Source: Ascarosepion bandense (Eukaryota > Mollusca > Cephalopoda > Sepiida > Sepiidae). From it: a DNA stretch of 64,000 nucleotides. A program made the position numbers and the translations under genes. Within the stretch, counting starts at the first letter, position 1. Every line of letters starts with the position of its first letter. Shown piece after piece: positions 33,465-43,722 of this stretch. The stretch covers positions 6,977,501 through 7,041,500 of the forward strand of contig JBBBDQ010000419.1 of the NCBI GenBank assembly GCA_037127315.1, written 5' to 3'. The notes below the pieces were generated by a model. It was not told the DNA's origin and searched no databases. It saw nothing but the letters and a program-made list of their open reading frames with translations.

Positions 33465-33840
33465 TGTATATCAACCTTTATGGGTTATTTAATGCCGAAA
33501 TCAAAATATTTTGAACACAGATTTAAGGCTTCATCTAAATATACGTTGAAATCAATTGTATGCCTTAAACTACAATTGAAATGTATCATTGATCATTTTC
33601 CTATAAAATGTATTCTTGGTAATTCTACTATGAAATGTATTGCGGGTCATTTTTCTATAAAATTATAATTTCAGGCTTTCATAGCGTTTTGCTTTTGTAT
33701 GAAGGTACCTTATTTGCCGATAGCTGAGAACTTGGGAACAACAGTTATTAGTACGTAGTTCCACGCTCTTCAAAACTTACAATCTCCCAATCAGAAAACC
33801 TTGCTGCCGGATTGAGTTTATCACCACTGAGGACTATAGC
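33465..33840 (+). repeat. Unclassified dispersed repeat, copy 2
   Basis: Second copy of the repeat at 14295-14725, with the same block order (ATGGGTTATTTAATGCCG to CCTTGCTGCCGGATTGAG). Confidence 0.65.
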
Positions 33841-33911
33841 CGTATATATATCTCTTCACCGTTGTAAACGAGTATAGTCCTAAAAATATAGTCCTAAAAT
33901 ATTTTATAGTT

Positions 33912-33913
<2 letters not shown>

Positions 33914-33986
<73 letters not shown>
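33914..33986. repeat. (CA)n(TA)n microsatellite
   Basis: CA run followed by a TA run, bordering the foldback cluster. Confidence 0.95.
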
Positions 33987-33988
<2 letters not shown>

Positions 33989-34137
33989 CGGAAATTAACG
34001 AAGATTAACGAAAATTGGTTATAAACAACCGACAATTTGAAATGATTTGTTTGAACATTATTTTTAATACTGTTTAATTAAAAACAGAATAACTACTTAA
34101 ATATGAGTATCGATCAAAAATAAGGTTCAAACAAATC

Positions 34138-34143
<6 letters not shown>
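33987..34143. mobile_element. Small foldback/MITE, internally deleted
   Basis: A 19-bp perfect inverted repeat (34038-34056 and 34125-34143, starting TGAAATGATTTGTTTGAAC) bounds 68 bp. A leading block (ATTACGGAAATTAACGAA) repeats at 34177. It is a shortened relative of the palindrome at 34229-34571. Confidence 0.75.
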
Positions 34144-34178
<35 letters not shown>

Positions 34179-34228
34179 CGGAAATTAACGAATTTTAACG
34201 AAACTTTGGTTATAAACAACCGATAATT

Positions 34229-34565
34229 TGAAATGAATTGTTTGAACATTATTTTTTATCGATACTCGTATTTAAGTAGATATTCTGTTTTTTAATTAAA
34301 CAGTATTATATATTTATATCTATTGGCCTGACTATTTACAATAAATTTCTTTTTATTACGAAAATGTGTGCCATTCGGCAGGATTCGAACCTGTATGTAG
34401 ATAGGGGTCGCAGGTTCGAATGCTACCGAATAGTACACATTTTCGTAATAAAAATTTATCGTAAATAATCAGGCCAGTAGATATAAATATATAATACTGT
34501 TTAATTAAAAAACAGAATATCTACTTAAATACGAGTATCGATAAAAAATAATGTTCAAACAATTC

Positions 34566-34571
<6 letters not shown>
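34229..34571. mobile_element. Large palindromic foldback with tRNA-like apex
   Basis: The left arm 34229-34393 and right arm 34411-34571 pair over about 160 bp with few mismatches around a 17-nt loop. The arm ends nearest the loop contain GGTTCGAATGC (plus) and GGTTCGAATCC (minus), a tRNA T-arm/box-B sequence, with CCGAATAG beyond. Both outer ends lie in (TA)n tracts. No coding frame. Confidence 0.85.
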
Positions 34572-34597
<26 letters not shown>

Positions 34598-34600
34598 GTT

Positions 34601-34841
34601 CGAGAAGCCGTGAAGGTTTTGTTTAAAGTGCACATTTATACATTTATTGTTGCCATTATTATTAATATTTCTTGCTTTTTGTATGATATATTAAATGTCC
34701 ATAATGATATTTGTGTCGCTACACGTATTTCTAAAGTTGATTCTTTTCAGGCGAATGAACATAATATAAAAATCAAGTAATATTAATAATAATAATACCA
34801 ACAATAAATCTACACTTAAATAAAACGTTCACGGCTTCTCA
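34601..34841. mobile_element. Foldback of the Penelope-tail family, copy 2
   Basis: Arms 34601-34673 and 34773-34841 are inverted repeats (CCGTGAAGGTTTTGTTTAAA against TTAAATAAAACGTTCACGG). The centre, on the minus strand, matches the tail at 1218-1320, including a decayed CCTGAAAAGAATCAAC core. Confidence 0.7.
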
Positions 34842-34891
34842 CATTATTTGATCTATACCAATTTCTCTTGTTGGAAACAAACCTTAATACT

Positions 34892-34937
<46 letters not shown>

Positions 34938-34940
<3 letters not shown>

Positions 34941-35112
34941 AAAAACTACTAAAATGTTGTAACGCTTCTAGTTTAAATTTTAAAATCATTTATTTCTGAT
35001 GAAAGTCCGAGGCCGGTCTGAAATATCAAATATATATATAAAATAATAGAAATAAATAAATAAATACTATAAAAAAAATACATTTTTAACTTACAAATTG
35101 TTAGTAGTTTTT

Positions 35113-35117
<5 letters not shown>
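34938..35117 (+). mobile_element. Foldback P2, copy 1, with hammerhead-like core
   Basis: Ends AGGAAAAACTACTAA and TTAGTAGTTTTTCCT form an inverted repeat, both bordered by (TA)n. The core lies at 34996-35024. Confidence 0.7.
34996..35024 (+). ncRNA. Hammerhead-like core
   Basis: CTGATGA, a 17-nt hairpin (AGTCCG..CGGTCT around AGGC, one T-T mismatch), then GAAAT. One unpaired A lies between the two parts. Confidence 0.4.
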
Positions 35118-35139
<22 letters not shown>

Positions 35140-35148
<9 letters not shown>

Positions 35149-35400
35149 TGGGGAAAGTTTAAGAAGCCTTGATGATTTTGCTTGAAGTGTAGATTTGTTG
35201 TTTTTTATTACTATTTTTGTATAATACATCTATTAAAGTGTCAACTTTGGACTCGAAACACGTGTAGCAACACAAATACCATTATGGACACTTAATGTGT
35301 TATACAAAAAGCAAGTAATAATTATAATAGTAAATCTACACTATAAAAACTGTTCATGGCTTCTCACACTTTTCCCTCCTATACCGATTTCTCTGGCTTA
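35140..35400 (+). mobile_element. Foldback of the Penelope-tail family, copy 3
   Basis: Short arms at 35151-35195 and 35322-35372. The centre has GTCAACTTTGGACTCGAAAC, so GAAAC and half of stem II remain but CTGAAGA is lost. Confidence 0.65.
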
Positions 35401-35409
35401 CGGTAAAAT

Positions 35410-35735
35410 TTTTATCTAAAAACAAAATTTATAAGTGTTATTAAATATAGGTTTACGTTTACAAATATTTTTTAAAAAAAAAATCTGTCGCTTTCTACGT
35501 CGCTTGATGTAGCCAGAGACGCGTCACGTGATGTAAACAAACGCGTCACGTGATGTAAACAAACCCTCTCCACAGACGCTCTCGCGAAATACGTTTCTAA
35601 TTTGAATTTTAAAATCATTTGTTTCTGATGAAGGACCGAAGATGGTCTGAAATATAAAATATAATAATAGAAATAAACAAATACTGTCAAAAAATACATA
35701 TTTAAACTCACAACTTTTGAATAATTTTTCCTATA
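35410..35735 (+). mobile_element. Foldback P2, copy 2
   Basis: It shares TTTTAAAATCATTTGTTTC, the core, and the right end (ATAATTTTTCCTATA) with copy 1. The left side adds AAACGTAAACC-type sequence seen inverted at 56995. It contains two CACGTG-bearing direct repeats at 35519-35567. Confidence 0.65.
35625..35653 (+). ncRNA. Hammerhead-like core
   Basis: CTGATGA, a hairpin (GGACCG..TGGTCT around AAGA with G-T wobbles), then GAAAT. Differences from the core at 34996 keep or improve pairing. Confidence 0.4.
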
Positions 35736-35769
35736 CATATTAAGACAGTATACGTGGATCATCACTATG

Positions 35770-35770
<1 letters not shown>

Positions 35771-35804
<34 letters not shown>
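35771..35804. repeat. (TA)n microsatellite
   Basis: TA run between foldbacks. Confidence 0.95.
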
Positions 35805-35807
<3 letters not shown>

Positions 35808-35909
35808 AAGTGAAAGAACAGATAGATTAAAACCTACTGTTCATGTATTTGCTTTTATAAAGAGTGCTTAATACAGAGTAGAGCTTAATATTGTAATTTA
35901 GTTATTAAC

Positions 35910-36026
35910 ATTTATTTTTAAAATATCACCTGAAGAAGCATTATAAAAGCATTATATCACTACACAAAAACTGTTCATGTTTCAGAACAATGTCTTCCTT
36001 CTTCAGGTGATATTTTAAAAATAAAT
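35910..36026 (-). mobile_element. Foldback P8
   Basis: Perfect 29-bp inverted arms at 35910-35938 and 35998-36026, ending CACCTGAAGAAG towards the loop. The minus strand has CTGAAGA and, 16 nt on, GAAAC. Stem II pairing is poor. Confidence 0.75.
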
Positions 36027-36101
36027 GGTTTATTTTAGAAAATATAAGATGCACTTATAGTTATTCAGAAAATTAAGAAGGGCTGATTGGAGGAAGTTAA
36101 A

Positions 36102-36161
36102 CAATATGATTGTGGGTGTGCCAGTATTACTAAAACGTGTAACACACCTACAATCATATTG
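36102..36161. repeat. Short inverted repeat
   Basis: 19-bp arms (36102-36120, 36143-36161) with one mismatch around a 22-nt loop. Confidence 0.8.
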
Positions 36162-36344
36162 TGGCCTATGAAATGTAGTCACTAGTAAAGTACGTGGCCT
36201 ACCTGAAAAAGCGTATTATAAGGAAGTATCTGGTAAGGGTTAGGGTAAGATAAAATAATTAGTTTCAATAAATAACCGGATAATTATATCTAAAATATAA
36301 AAAATAGGACACATTCCAAACAGGTAGGACACATACTATACCAG

Positions 36345-36690
36345 AATCAAAAGAGGCTTGAAGCAACCGAAATGTGTTTCAACAGGAGGATGCTCGGGAT
36401 ACCATAGACCAAACATATGAGCAACGATGAGGTTTTAGAGAGGCAAAATGGAAGAGGAAACTAATACTTAACATCAGGAAATCTAAAATATAATAAATAT
36501 AATCAGTATATAATCTGATCACCCATTTTGTGGCCATGCTAGTTTCTATACATTTACATTCTAGATTTAAGGGCTTGAGCAAATGAATGGCAGAACAGAG
36601 TTTGGGAGGGGTAACAAGAGAAAGAGTAACAAGAGCTACAAGGGATAGGGAGATGGGGAAGGACATGATCGCCTACATCGGTACATACAA
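36345..36690 (+). mobile_element. LINE B 3' end with internal insertion
   Basis: GAAGCAACCGAAATGTGTTTC starts it and GACATGATCGCCTACATCG ends it. About 90 bp of unrelated AT-rich sequence at 36482-36572 interrupts it after TTAACATCAGGAA. Confidence 0.75.
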
Positions 36691-36804
36691 GATTTTCTCA
36701 AACAAATCAACGAATGTAAATCTATAAGATTGATTTGAAAAATTGAACGAAATGTAGAGTTTGAAAATCTTGACAAAAATGTTAGCGACAACTTCAACAA
36801 TACA

Positions 36805-37095
36805 AAATGTCATAAGTGAAGTGCCATACATGAAATACGCTTAGACGATCATGTCTCGAAAGAAACATGGCTGATTAGGCAGAATATTTTCCCGTAGTAG
36901 GCAGCCATTACGGTAGACCGATTGACCTCGAAGGCTATAAAACATAATCTGTTTTGCTATTTAACACATAGAGAGAAACGACGGATCCCATGGGCTTTTG
37001 CGCGAAAGTGAATGCAACGAATTCAACTGGAATTCAAACTTGGCTCTCCGATTTCTCGTTCCGATCCGATATCCACTGCTCCACAACGAACGAAT
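36805..37095 (-). mobile_element. SINE S1, full length
   Basis: Tail, body and tRNA-like head (GATATCCACTGCTCCACAAC) are present. Confidence 0.85.
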
Positions 37096-37119
37096 TCAAT
37101 AAAAAAAAAAAAGAACAAT

Positions 37120-37405
37120 CTTCAGTTATGTGCCTTACTTGAAAAACGTTTGGGCGATCATGTCTCGACAAAAACATGACTGACTTGGCAGAATATTTTT
37201 CCGCAGTAGGCTGCTATTACGTTAGACCGATTTCCCTCCAAGGCTAGAGAACCCAATCTGTCCATAGCTGGTGGGTAAAAAAAACGGGTTAGTAACATTC
37301 CCAAAAAGTACTTGTGCGTAAATGAATGCATCGAATTCAAATGAGATTCGAAATCGAGTCTCCAACTCCGCTTTCCCAGCCGTTATCCATTGCGCCACAA
37401 CAAAC
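37120..37405 (-). mobile_element. SINE S1, full length
   Basis: Second minus-strand copy directly after the previous one, separated by an A-rich tail. Head CCATTGCGCCACAAC. Confidence 0.85.
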
Positions 37406-37409
37406 AATA

Positions 37410-38195
37410 GGCAACTTCGGTGAGAATTTCAACACCGGTTAACGCGTTGTAAAAACAATTAGAATAAAGAAAATCAAGGTTATCCGGTGTTTGTTAGATT
37501 TGTATTTAAGTTGACTTATGTATATATAGTCGTGTGCATTAATATGTGTACGTAATGAGTCCTTGTATACACATATGTACACATATGTACACGCATGTAA
37601 TCTGTAAACACAGCTGGTATACACAATCATGTTTCTGTATTTCTCCATCATCACCCATGTGTTTGTTCCCAGTGTTTGTGTTTCTGTTTGGCCTCGGTTG
37701 AAGATGTTAACTTCGATAACACTTTGCCTGGCTTCGTGAATGCTTAGTTTGGAAGCAAGCTAAGCAAACAGGCCAGCTATATAAATACAACCAACGCTAG
37801 TAATCCCATAACCAACCAGCCAACAAAATCTATTCAATTACTAATAAACAAACATCACTAAATATAGCGGCAATTTCAAAATATTTTCCTGTCATATAGT
37901 TCTCGCTATACCGAGACGATTGGACAGATATCAGCTAACTTTTTCTCCGGAAAAAAGTATTTGAAAATGATTTTAAAAGATGGCTTACTTTTTAAATATA
38001 TTTACTAAAAATTAATAACAGATTCTAAATAAAATATTTGTTTTTCACTTGTCCTTCAAGCAGGCTTATCTTAAAAATTGTAATTTAAAAAACTTGATTT
38101 TAACCAGTACTCGAACACTAACCATTGCTGCTAGTACGAATTGTATATTTTTATGCTTCACTTAGCTTTATAGATTAATAAAAATCATCTTACTT
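37410..38195. other. Unassigned sequence
   Basis: It contains GGCCAGCTATATAAATACAA near 37770, a TATA-like site without any recognisable gene downstream, and a GCTTAGTTTGGAAGCAAGC inverted segment. Confidence 0.45.
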
Positions 38196-38311
38196 TTCCT
38201 TATGTTCTTTCAGGACGTAGATGATCATGGATTTCTACTTGCCCCTATCCTTTGTCGTTCTTAATATTTTTCCTCTTCGTATCTCTCCAAAACCCCACTC
38301 CGCCATCGACG

Positions 38312-38358
38312 GGGAAAGCAGCGCGAGACGATCAAGTAGGTCTCGCGCTGCTTTCCCT
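38312..38358. repeat. Perfect GC-rich hairpin in LINE B
   Basis: GGGAAAGCAGCGCGAGAC and its exact complement on either side of a 10-nt loop (GATCAAGTAG). Confidence 0.9.
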
Positions 38359-38429
38359 TGTCTCACTTTCTCTCAATCCGTCCTGTGAGTATTATGTTCT
38401 CCAAGCCCTCCTTCCTAATTCAGCCAGTA

Positions 38430-38615
38430 AGATAAGTAACACAAATGCTTGAGTGATCATGTCTCTTTCGCGACATAACTGACTGGGTAGAAGATTTTCC
38501 CGCAGTAGGTTGTCATTACTTTCTGTGGTAGACTGGTTGTCAGCCAAAGCTATTTAATCCATAGCTGGAGGGAGAAGCCACGGATTAATACCTTTCCCAA
38601 TGGGTAGTAACGTGT
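38430..38615 (-). mobile_element. SINE S1, tail half
   Basis: Runs from CAGCCAGTAAGATAAG to ATACCTTTCCCAATGGGTA, inside LINE B. Confidence 0.75.
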
Positions 38616-38947
38616 TCCAAAAACCTCATTTATCTCTTCCTGATGCCAAATATAAGTTTTCTTTTCGTTTCTTAAACCCCGTTGTTGCTCTTATTTTTTG
38701 ACCATGGCATTCTCAGCATCCTTCTGTATAACCTTATTTCTGCTGCGTCGAGTCTCTCCTTCATCTTTGAAGAGATCGTCCAGCAATCGCTGCTATACAG
38801 GAGGACAGATATCACATAGCAGTCCAGTATTCTTTTGTTTGTTTCCAACGAAATCGCTCTGTCTCTCAATACTCTGTTTAGGTTTTGTAATGGCTATTTG
38901 AGCATGCCAGTCCACCTTCGGATCTCAGTGTCACACTTTCTCTTTCA

Positions 38948-39030
38948 TTAGATTAACTTTCGCACAGATAATCTTGGAAAAGATATTAGTCTACTTTTCT
39001 CCACACCCATCTGTGTTAAATAGCGGTACA
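38948..39030 (-). mobile_element. SINE S1 fragment
   Basis: Central block similar to ACTTTCGCACAGATAATCTTGG, read in part, and GTTAAATAGCGGTACAG. Orientation uncertain. Confidence 0.45.
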
Positions 39031-39474
39031 GGCGGGGTCCAACACTGACCTCAAATCGTTATGTAGCGAAACATAGTTCAGTAGTCTTTTCTTTGTCTTC
39101 ATTTTTGTAAACATTTTAGTTTTCATCGCCCTGTGATCTTTCTTTTAAGAATGCGTAAACCTGTATCTTTTGAGCAAAAAAATAGCAAATTATTTTCCTT
39201 TAATTCATGAAATACTAGAACATCGGAGCTTATCACGTATCCAACTGTTTCCAAATACCTAACTACGCACACATGAGATATGTAGAGCATCCATGCGATG
39301 TCCCGTGTCGTGTGACCGGGAATATTTTTCATTAGCATTCCGATTTGGTCAACATTATCAAACGCAATCCTATGGGAATGTTGTTGGTTTTCCAGATCAA
39401 AGTTTCTACTTCTGTACCTAGGGAACCATTTATAGTCAGTGCACTCGGCTTTGACGCCATCTCCATGAATGGTC
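39031..39474. other. Unassigned; weak transposase-like frame
   Basis: A minus-strand frame at 39123-39338 (IPGHTTRDIAWMLYISHVCV) resembles a helix-turn-helix of Tc1-type transposases, but is too short to assign. Confidence 0.35.
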
Positions 39475-39710
39475 AGTCAGTCAGTTAGTTGCCATACGAG
39501 ACACACGCTTGGGCGATGATGTCTAGTTTCCGGACATGACTGACTAGGCAGAAAATATTCCCGCAGTAGGTGGCCATTACTTTCTGCGGTATTCAACCCA
39601 TAGATAGAGGTTGAAGAAATGGATTTATACCTTTCCCAAGGGTAATTGTGAGGAAGCGGATTAAACAAATTCGACTTCGATTTCTCGTTCAGAGCCAATT
39701 ACACCATAAT
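39475..39710 (-). mobile_element. SINE S1
   Basis: Tail CAGTCAGTTAGTTGCCATAC to the head GAGCCAATTACACCAT. The middle is partly deleted. Confidence 0.8.
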
Positions 39711-40160
39711 TATAATAGCTTTTATTCTGTTTATTTTTTTTTTTTCAGGATTTTTTTTTTACGGCTTGTAAAGAGAACCGAATAGCGTAAAGTATACTCA
39801 ATTTTCCTCCATTTTGATTTTCAAGCAAAAATCATTTAAAATTTACGATCCACAAACGAATTACATTGGAAATCATCTAATTGAGAACTGTTTTGTCATA
39901 TTGTAGTGTGATTCGTCATTTTCAGCTACCTTGTAAATAACTCTTTGTCTTGTGCTAACACGAAATGTTACAAGTCTTCTAAGTTTTTCAAAGTTTTACT
40001 GGGAAAGAATGGAATTTTATTGATAGTTCTTTTAAAGCCACTGTTCCATGTCCATGCAATGGTTATTAGTCCAATGTATGCCCAGTATATTCTTCCATTT
40101 TGTTATTGATGGCAGAACCAATTCCATAATATTTACCGATTCCATTTACTTTCGCTCTTT
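39711..40160. other. Unassigned sequence
   Basis: No repeat or gene recognised. Confidence 0.5.
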
Positions 40161-40164
40161 TACT

Positions 40165-40495
40165 ATGATATTAATATCAAGTATCTTCTTTGACTTTGTT
40201 TTCTTGCTCATGCTTCTCGCCTGTGGAATTCCCTTCCGCATGATTGCTTCCCCGACAGCTATAACCTCCAAGAGTTTAAATGTAAGGTCAATAGACATCT
40301 CCTAACACACTAACTCGCATCCCTTCTCTCAAACACTCTTCCCATCTACCCAACCCTCATCCTCGGTGTCTTTACCCATTTATCACCCTCCTTCTGACAT
40401 TTCCTATATCTAACCACTCTTTCTCACCACTTTCCTCTATGTAACCCCCTGCGCAATAGTGGCAGTGGAATGCCTTGCTTGGGGTGAAATGATTA
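40165..40495 (+). mobile_element. LINE A 3' end
   Basis: Frames read LLACGIPFRMIASPTAITSK (in the shifted frame of the ORF tail). The terminus CTTGCTTGGGGTGAAATGAT is complete, followed by an A-rich tail. Confidence 0.8.
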
Positions 40496-40499
40496 AAAA

Positions 40500-40815
40500 A
40501 ACAAAAATAAATAAATAAATAAAAACAAGGGCATTATGTTATAATATCAACGCTGCGAGTTAATAATTCTCGCTTTTTATGCCCCGATTGTAAGTTCTTT
40601 ATAAGCATTTATAAGCATTTACAAGCATTTACAAGGTTTACAAAGTTTTAATTAAGGAGTTGTCAACTTTTAACGGCTGATAACTCGAAAAACAAAGTAC
40701 CTTCTTCGCCAAAACATATGGAGAGACTCGTTAAAATGTAAAACATTTTCTGAAAACTATAAATTACAAACACACACATAAATATATTTGTTTTTTTCAC
40801 CTTCGATAACAATTT
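40500..40815. other. A-rich tail and unassigned sequence
   Basis: (AAAT)n follows the LINE A end. Short imperfect ATAAGCATTTA repeats lie at 40600-40640. Confidence 0.55.
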
Positions 40816-40817
40816 CA

Positions 40818-40818
<1 letters not shown>

Positions 40819-40884
<66 letters not shown>
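40819..40884. repeat. (CA)n(TA)n microsatellite
   Basis: CA run then TA run. Confidence 0.95.
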
Positions 40885-40886
<2 letters not shown>

Positions 40887-40904
40887 AAGCTTGTCTGTTT
40901 ATGT

Positions 40905-41150
40905 TTGTTAGTCAGTTAAGTGCCATACGTAATATACCCTTGGGTGATCATATCTCGAAAGAGACATGACTTAACGCGTAGAAAATTTTCTTGTAGTAGG
41001 TTTCCATTACGTTCTGTTGTAGACTGGTTGCCAACCAAGACTATTCAACCTAATCTATCCTGTTATTCGACCTTGGAGGGAAGATACCTTTCCTAATTTT
41101 ATTTGCGCGTAAGTGAATGCAACGAGTTCAACTGGAATTCATCTCTGATT
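40905..41150 (-). mobile_element. SINE S1
   Basis: GTCAGTTAAGTGCCATACGT to GAGTTCAACTGGAATTC. The head is missing. Confidence 0.8.
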
Positions 41151-41244
41151 TCTCGTAACTCTTTTTGATTTTTTGTAACTTCGTATGCATTACACCCTAA
41201 TTTGTAAGTACTACACATATTTATGTCTTTGTTGTTTCCGTTCC

Positions 41245-41862
41245 TTATATTATGGCCTCTACTGTATATAAATCTACCATCCGCCCGTGTATCGAATACT
41301 GCTGCCACATTTGGTCTGGTACCCCTGCTATTCAACTCGAAGTTATTGACAAAATTCAACGGAGAATGTGATCGATCCCGACTTTGCAGCTCGGTTACAG
41401 TCGCTCTCTCACCGGCGTGATGTGGCTTCCCTACAAATACTTTCACGGCTTCTGCTCCAATGAAGTTAGGTATGTATGAATTTCCTCGAGCTACTAGATT
41501 AGCAACGATCTCACTCTTTCATAGTGAAATCAATCAAGTGTAACCATAATTTCTACTCCAATAGCTTCTTTTCTCGCACTTCCCGCCTGTGTAATTCCTT
41601 TCCGTATATTGCATCCCCGACAGCTACAATCTCCAAGAATTTAAATTTAAGGTTAATAGTCATTTCCTATCTCACTAACTCTCTTTCTCTCAAGCTCTTT
41701 TCTCCATCCACTCCACCCTCATCACACTAGTATTCTCATCCATCTATTACTCTCTTCCTGACACCCCTTATAACCTGCACCTCTTTCTCATCGCTTTCCC
41801 CCTAAGTAACCCCCTGCGCAACAGTGGCAGTAAAACTGCCTTGCTTGGGGTGAAATGATTTA
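41245..41862 (+). mobile_element. LINE A 3' end
   Basis: Starts in YKSTIRPCIEYCCHIWSG (codons spread over 41268-41330). It continues to RVVAFLQIL-type frames, IKCNHNFYSNSFFSRTSRL, and the terminus CTTGCTTGGGGTGAAATGAT. Confidence 0.85.
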
Positions 41863-41894
41863 AAAAAATAATGTCCAAACGAAAAAAAAATCCT

Positions 41895-41968
41895 CTACCC
41901 AATCAGACATGTCTCTTTCGAGACATGATCGCTCAAGAGTGTATCACGTATGGCACTTAAGTGACTGA
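41895..41968 (+). mobile_element. SINE S1 tail
   Basis: GAGACATGATCGCTCAAGAG to GGCACTTAAGTGACTGACT only. Confidence 0.8.
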
Positions 41969-42325
41969 CTGTGCGTACTCCGCGAGTTGGGGTCTAGTTA
42001 GAAATAAGTTTAGGTCGGATAACGCAGTCGTTTCAGAAAATCCCCGGGTGAGAATCTTCCCAAATATTGAAACTCGTAAATCGCTTTCATTGCTTTATAA
42101 TCCAAAGTACCTCTTGCAGCTACTGCTGCTGCTACCATTATTATTGTTGTTGTTGTTGTTGTTGTTGTTATTACTGCTACTACTACTACCATCACCAACT
42201 CCACATGCTTCGTTTTTTCCGTGTTAATGTTGTTCGAGAATATCAGCCAGACAAATGTGGTTAAACAAAGCATTAATCTCTTTTAAGTGATTAGTTCACC
42301 TTAATATGAAAGAATGGACGTTGTC
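41969..42325 (+). repeat. Unclassified dispersed repeat R42, copy 1
   Basis: Shares the ends GGGTCTAG..AGAAATAA and GTGATTAGTTCACCTTAATA with 53010-54140. A trinucleotide core (GTT)n/(CTA)n lies at 42144-42190. Confidence 0.7.
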
Positions 42326-42599
42326 TCTGTGGATAGAGAGATGCAAAGGTTTTTTTTTCTGGCATTACCGTAATGTCTTATGGGAACTATTCTTTTTGGT
42401 AATCAAGTTTGTACCTTGGGTATCTCCAGAGTCCAGGAATATCCCGAAGAAATCGACGTCGGTTTTCCACTGATTAATTAACTTCTACAAAGATAATACA
42501 GAAAGAGGAACTGGAGCAAAACTTCTTTCTGTTGTTTTTTTACACTACTTAACCATTCGACAATCTAAAAAAATTATCTCTTTAAAATATAGCAACGCA

Positions 42600-43080
42600 A
42601 GTAAACAATTTTATTCTATTCTATCAATTCTATTATATCTATTCCATTATATTCGATCTCTCTAATTTCTAAATCTGTTTTATTCTATCGAATCTATCAA
42701 TCTACTAATCTATTCTGTTCTATCTATTCTATCTATTCTATTCTATGTGTCTATTCTCTCTAATCTATCAATCTATTAATCTGTTCTATTCTATCTGTTC
42801 TGTCTATTCTGTTCTATGTGTTTATTCTATCTAATCTATCATCTATTAATCTGTTCTATTCTATCTATTCTATCTTTTATTCTATATGTCTATTCTATCT
42901 AATCTATCATCTATTAATCTGTTCTATTCTATCTATTCTATCTCCTCTATTCTATGTGTCTATTCTATCTATTCTATCAATCTATTAATCTGTTCTATTC
43001 TATCTATTCTTTCTATTCTATCTAATCTATCAATCTATTTTATACATTATATTCTATTTTATTCTTTCTTTCTATATATC
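42600..43080. repeat. Degenerate TCTAT-based minisatellite
   Basis: TCTAT/ATTCTA units build a longer repeat of about 70 bp (ATCTATTAATCTGTTCTATT is the landmark, at least five times). Confidence 0.85.
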
Positions 43081-43422
43081 ATGGATCAAGCGTGTGAGCA
43101 ATGATGAGATTTACGATAGGATGGAAACGAAAAGGAAGTTAATACTGAGCATCGGGAAGAGACAGCTGAAGTTCCTTGGACATGCAATGAGGAAGGAGGG
43201 CCTGGTGGGGGGTGTCTGATACTAACTGGCCAGATAAAGGGAAGGAGAGACAGGGGAAAACAGCGTGTAACTTACTTGACGGGCTTAAGCAGGTGGATTG
43301 CAGAACGAGGGTTGCGTGGTGTAACGAGAGAAAGCATGCTAAGAGCCACTAGGGATAGGGAGACGTGGAAGGCCATTATCGCCTACGTCCTTGAAGAACA
43401 AGGCTCATAGAAGAAGAAGAAG

Positions 43423-43423
<1 letters not shown>
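43081..43423 (+). mobile_element. LINE B 3' end
   Basis: Starts at CATGGATCAAGCGTGTGAGC and ends at GGCCATTATCGCCTACGTCC with an AGAAGAAGA tail that passes into the GATA-type satellite. Confidence 0.85.
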
Positions 43424-43486
<63 letters not shown>

Positions 43487-43497
43487 CAGTCTGTTCA

Positions 43498-43554
<57 letters not shown>

Positions 43555-43565
43555 CAGTCTGTTCA

Positions 43566-43610
<45 letters not shown>

Positions 43611-43621
43611 CAGTCTGTTCA

Positions 43622-43662
<41 letters not shown>

Positions 43663-43672
43663 CAGTCTGTTC

Positions 43673-43722
<50 letters not shown>
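43424..43722. repeat. Punctuated (ATCT)n satellite
   Basis: TATC runs are interrupted four times by CTCAGTCTGTTCATAT, the plus-strand equivalent of a spacer at 5545-6116. Confidence 0.95.

Larger units (their letters stand above)
38196..38960 (-). mobile_element. LINE B 3' half split by SINE S1
   Basis: On the minus strand the 3' end lies at 38212 (CAGGACGTAGATGATCATGG). After the SINE (38430-38615), ORF pieces ERLDAAEIRLYRRMLRMPWS and SLETNKRILDCYVISVLLYS are read up to 38900. Confidence 0.85.

Noticed and set aside
34370..34440. Functional tRNA gene
   Set aside because: Only a T-arm-like piece exists on each strand. No acceptor or anticodon arm can be drawn. It is the apex of a palindrome.
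37765..37790. TATA promoter
   Set aside because: No recognisable transcript, exon or repeat promoter context around it.
39123..39338. Tc1-like transposase fragment
   Set aside because: The resemblance to a helix-turn-helix is short and no other transposase motif is nearby.
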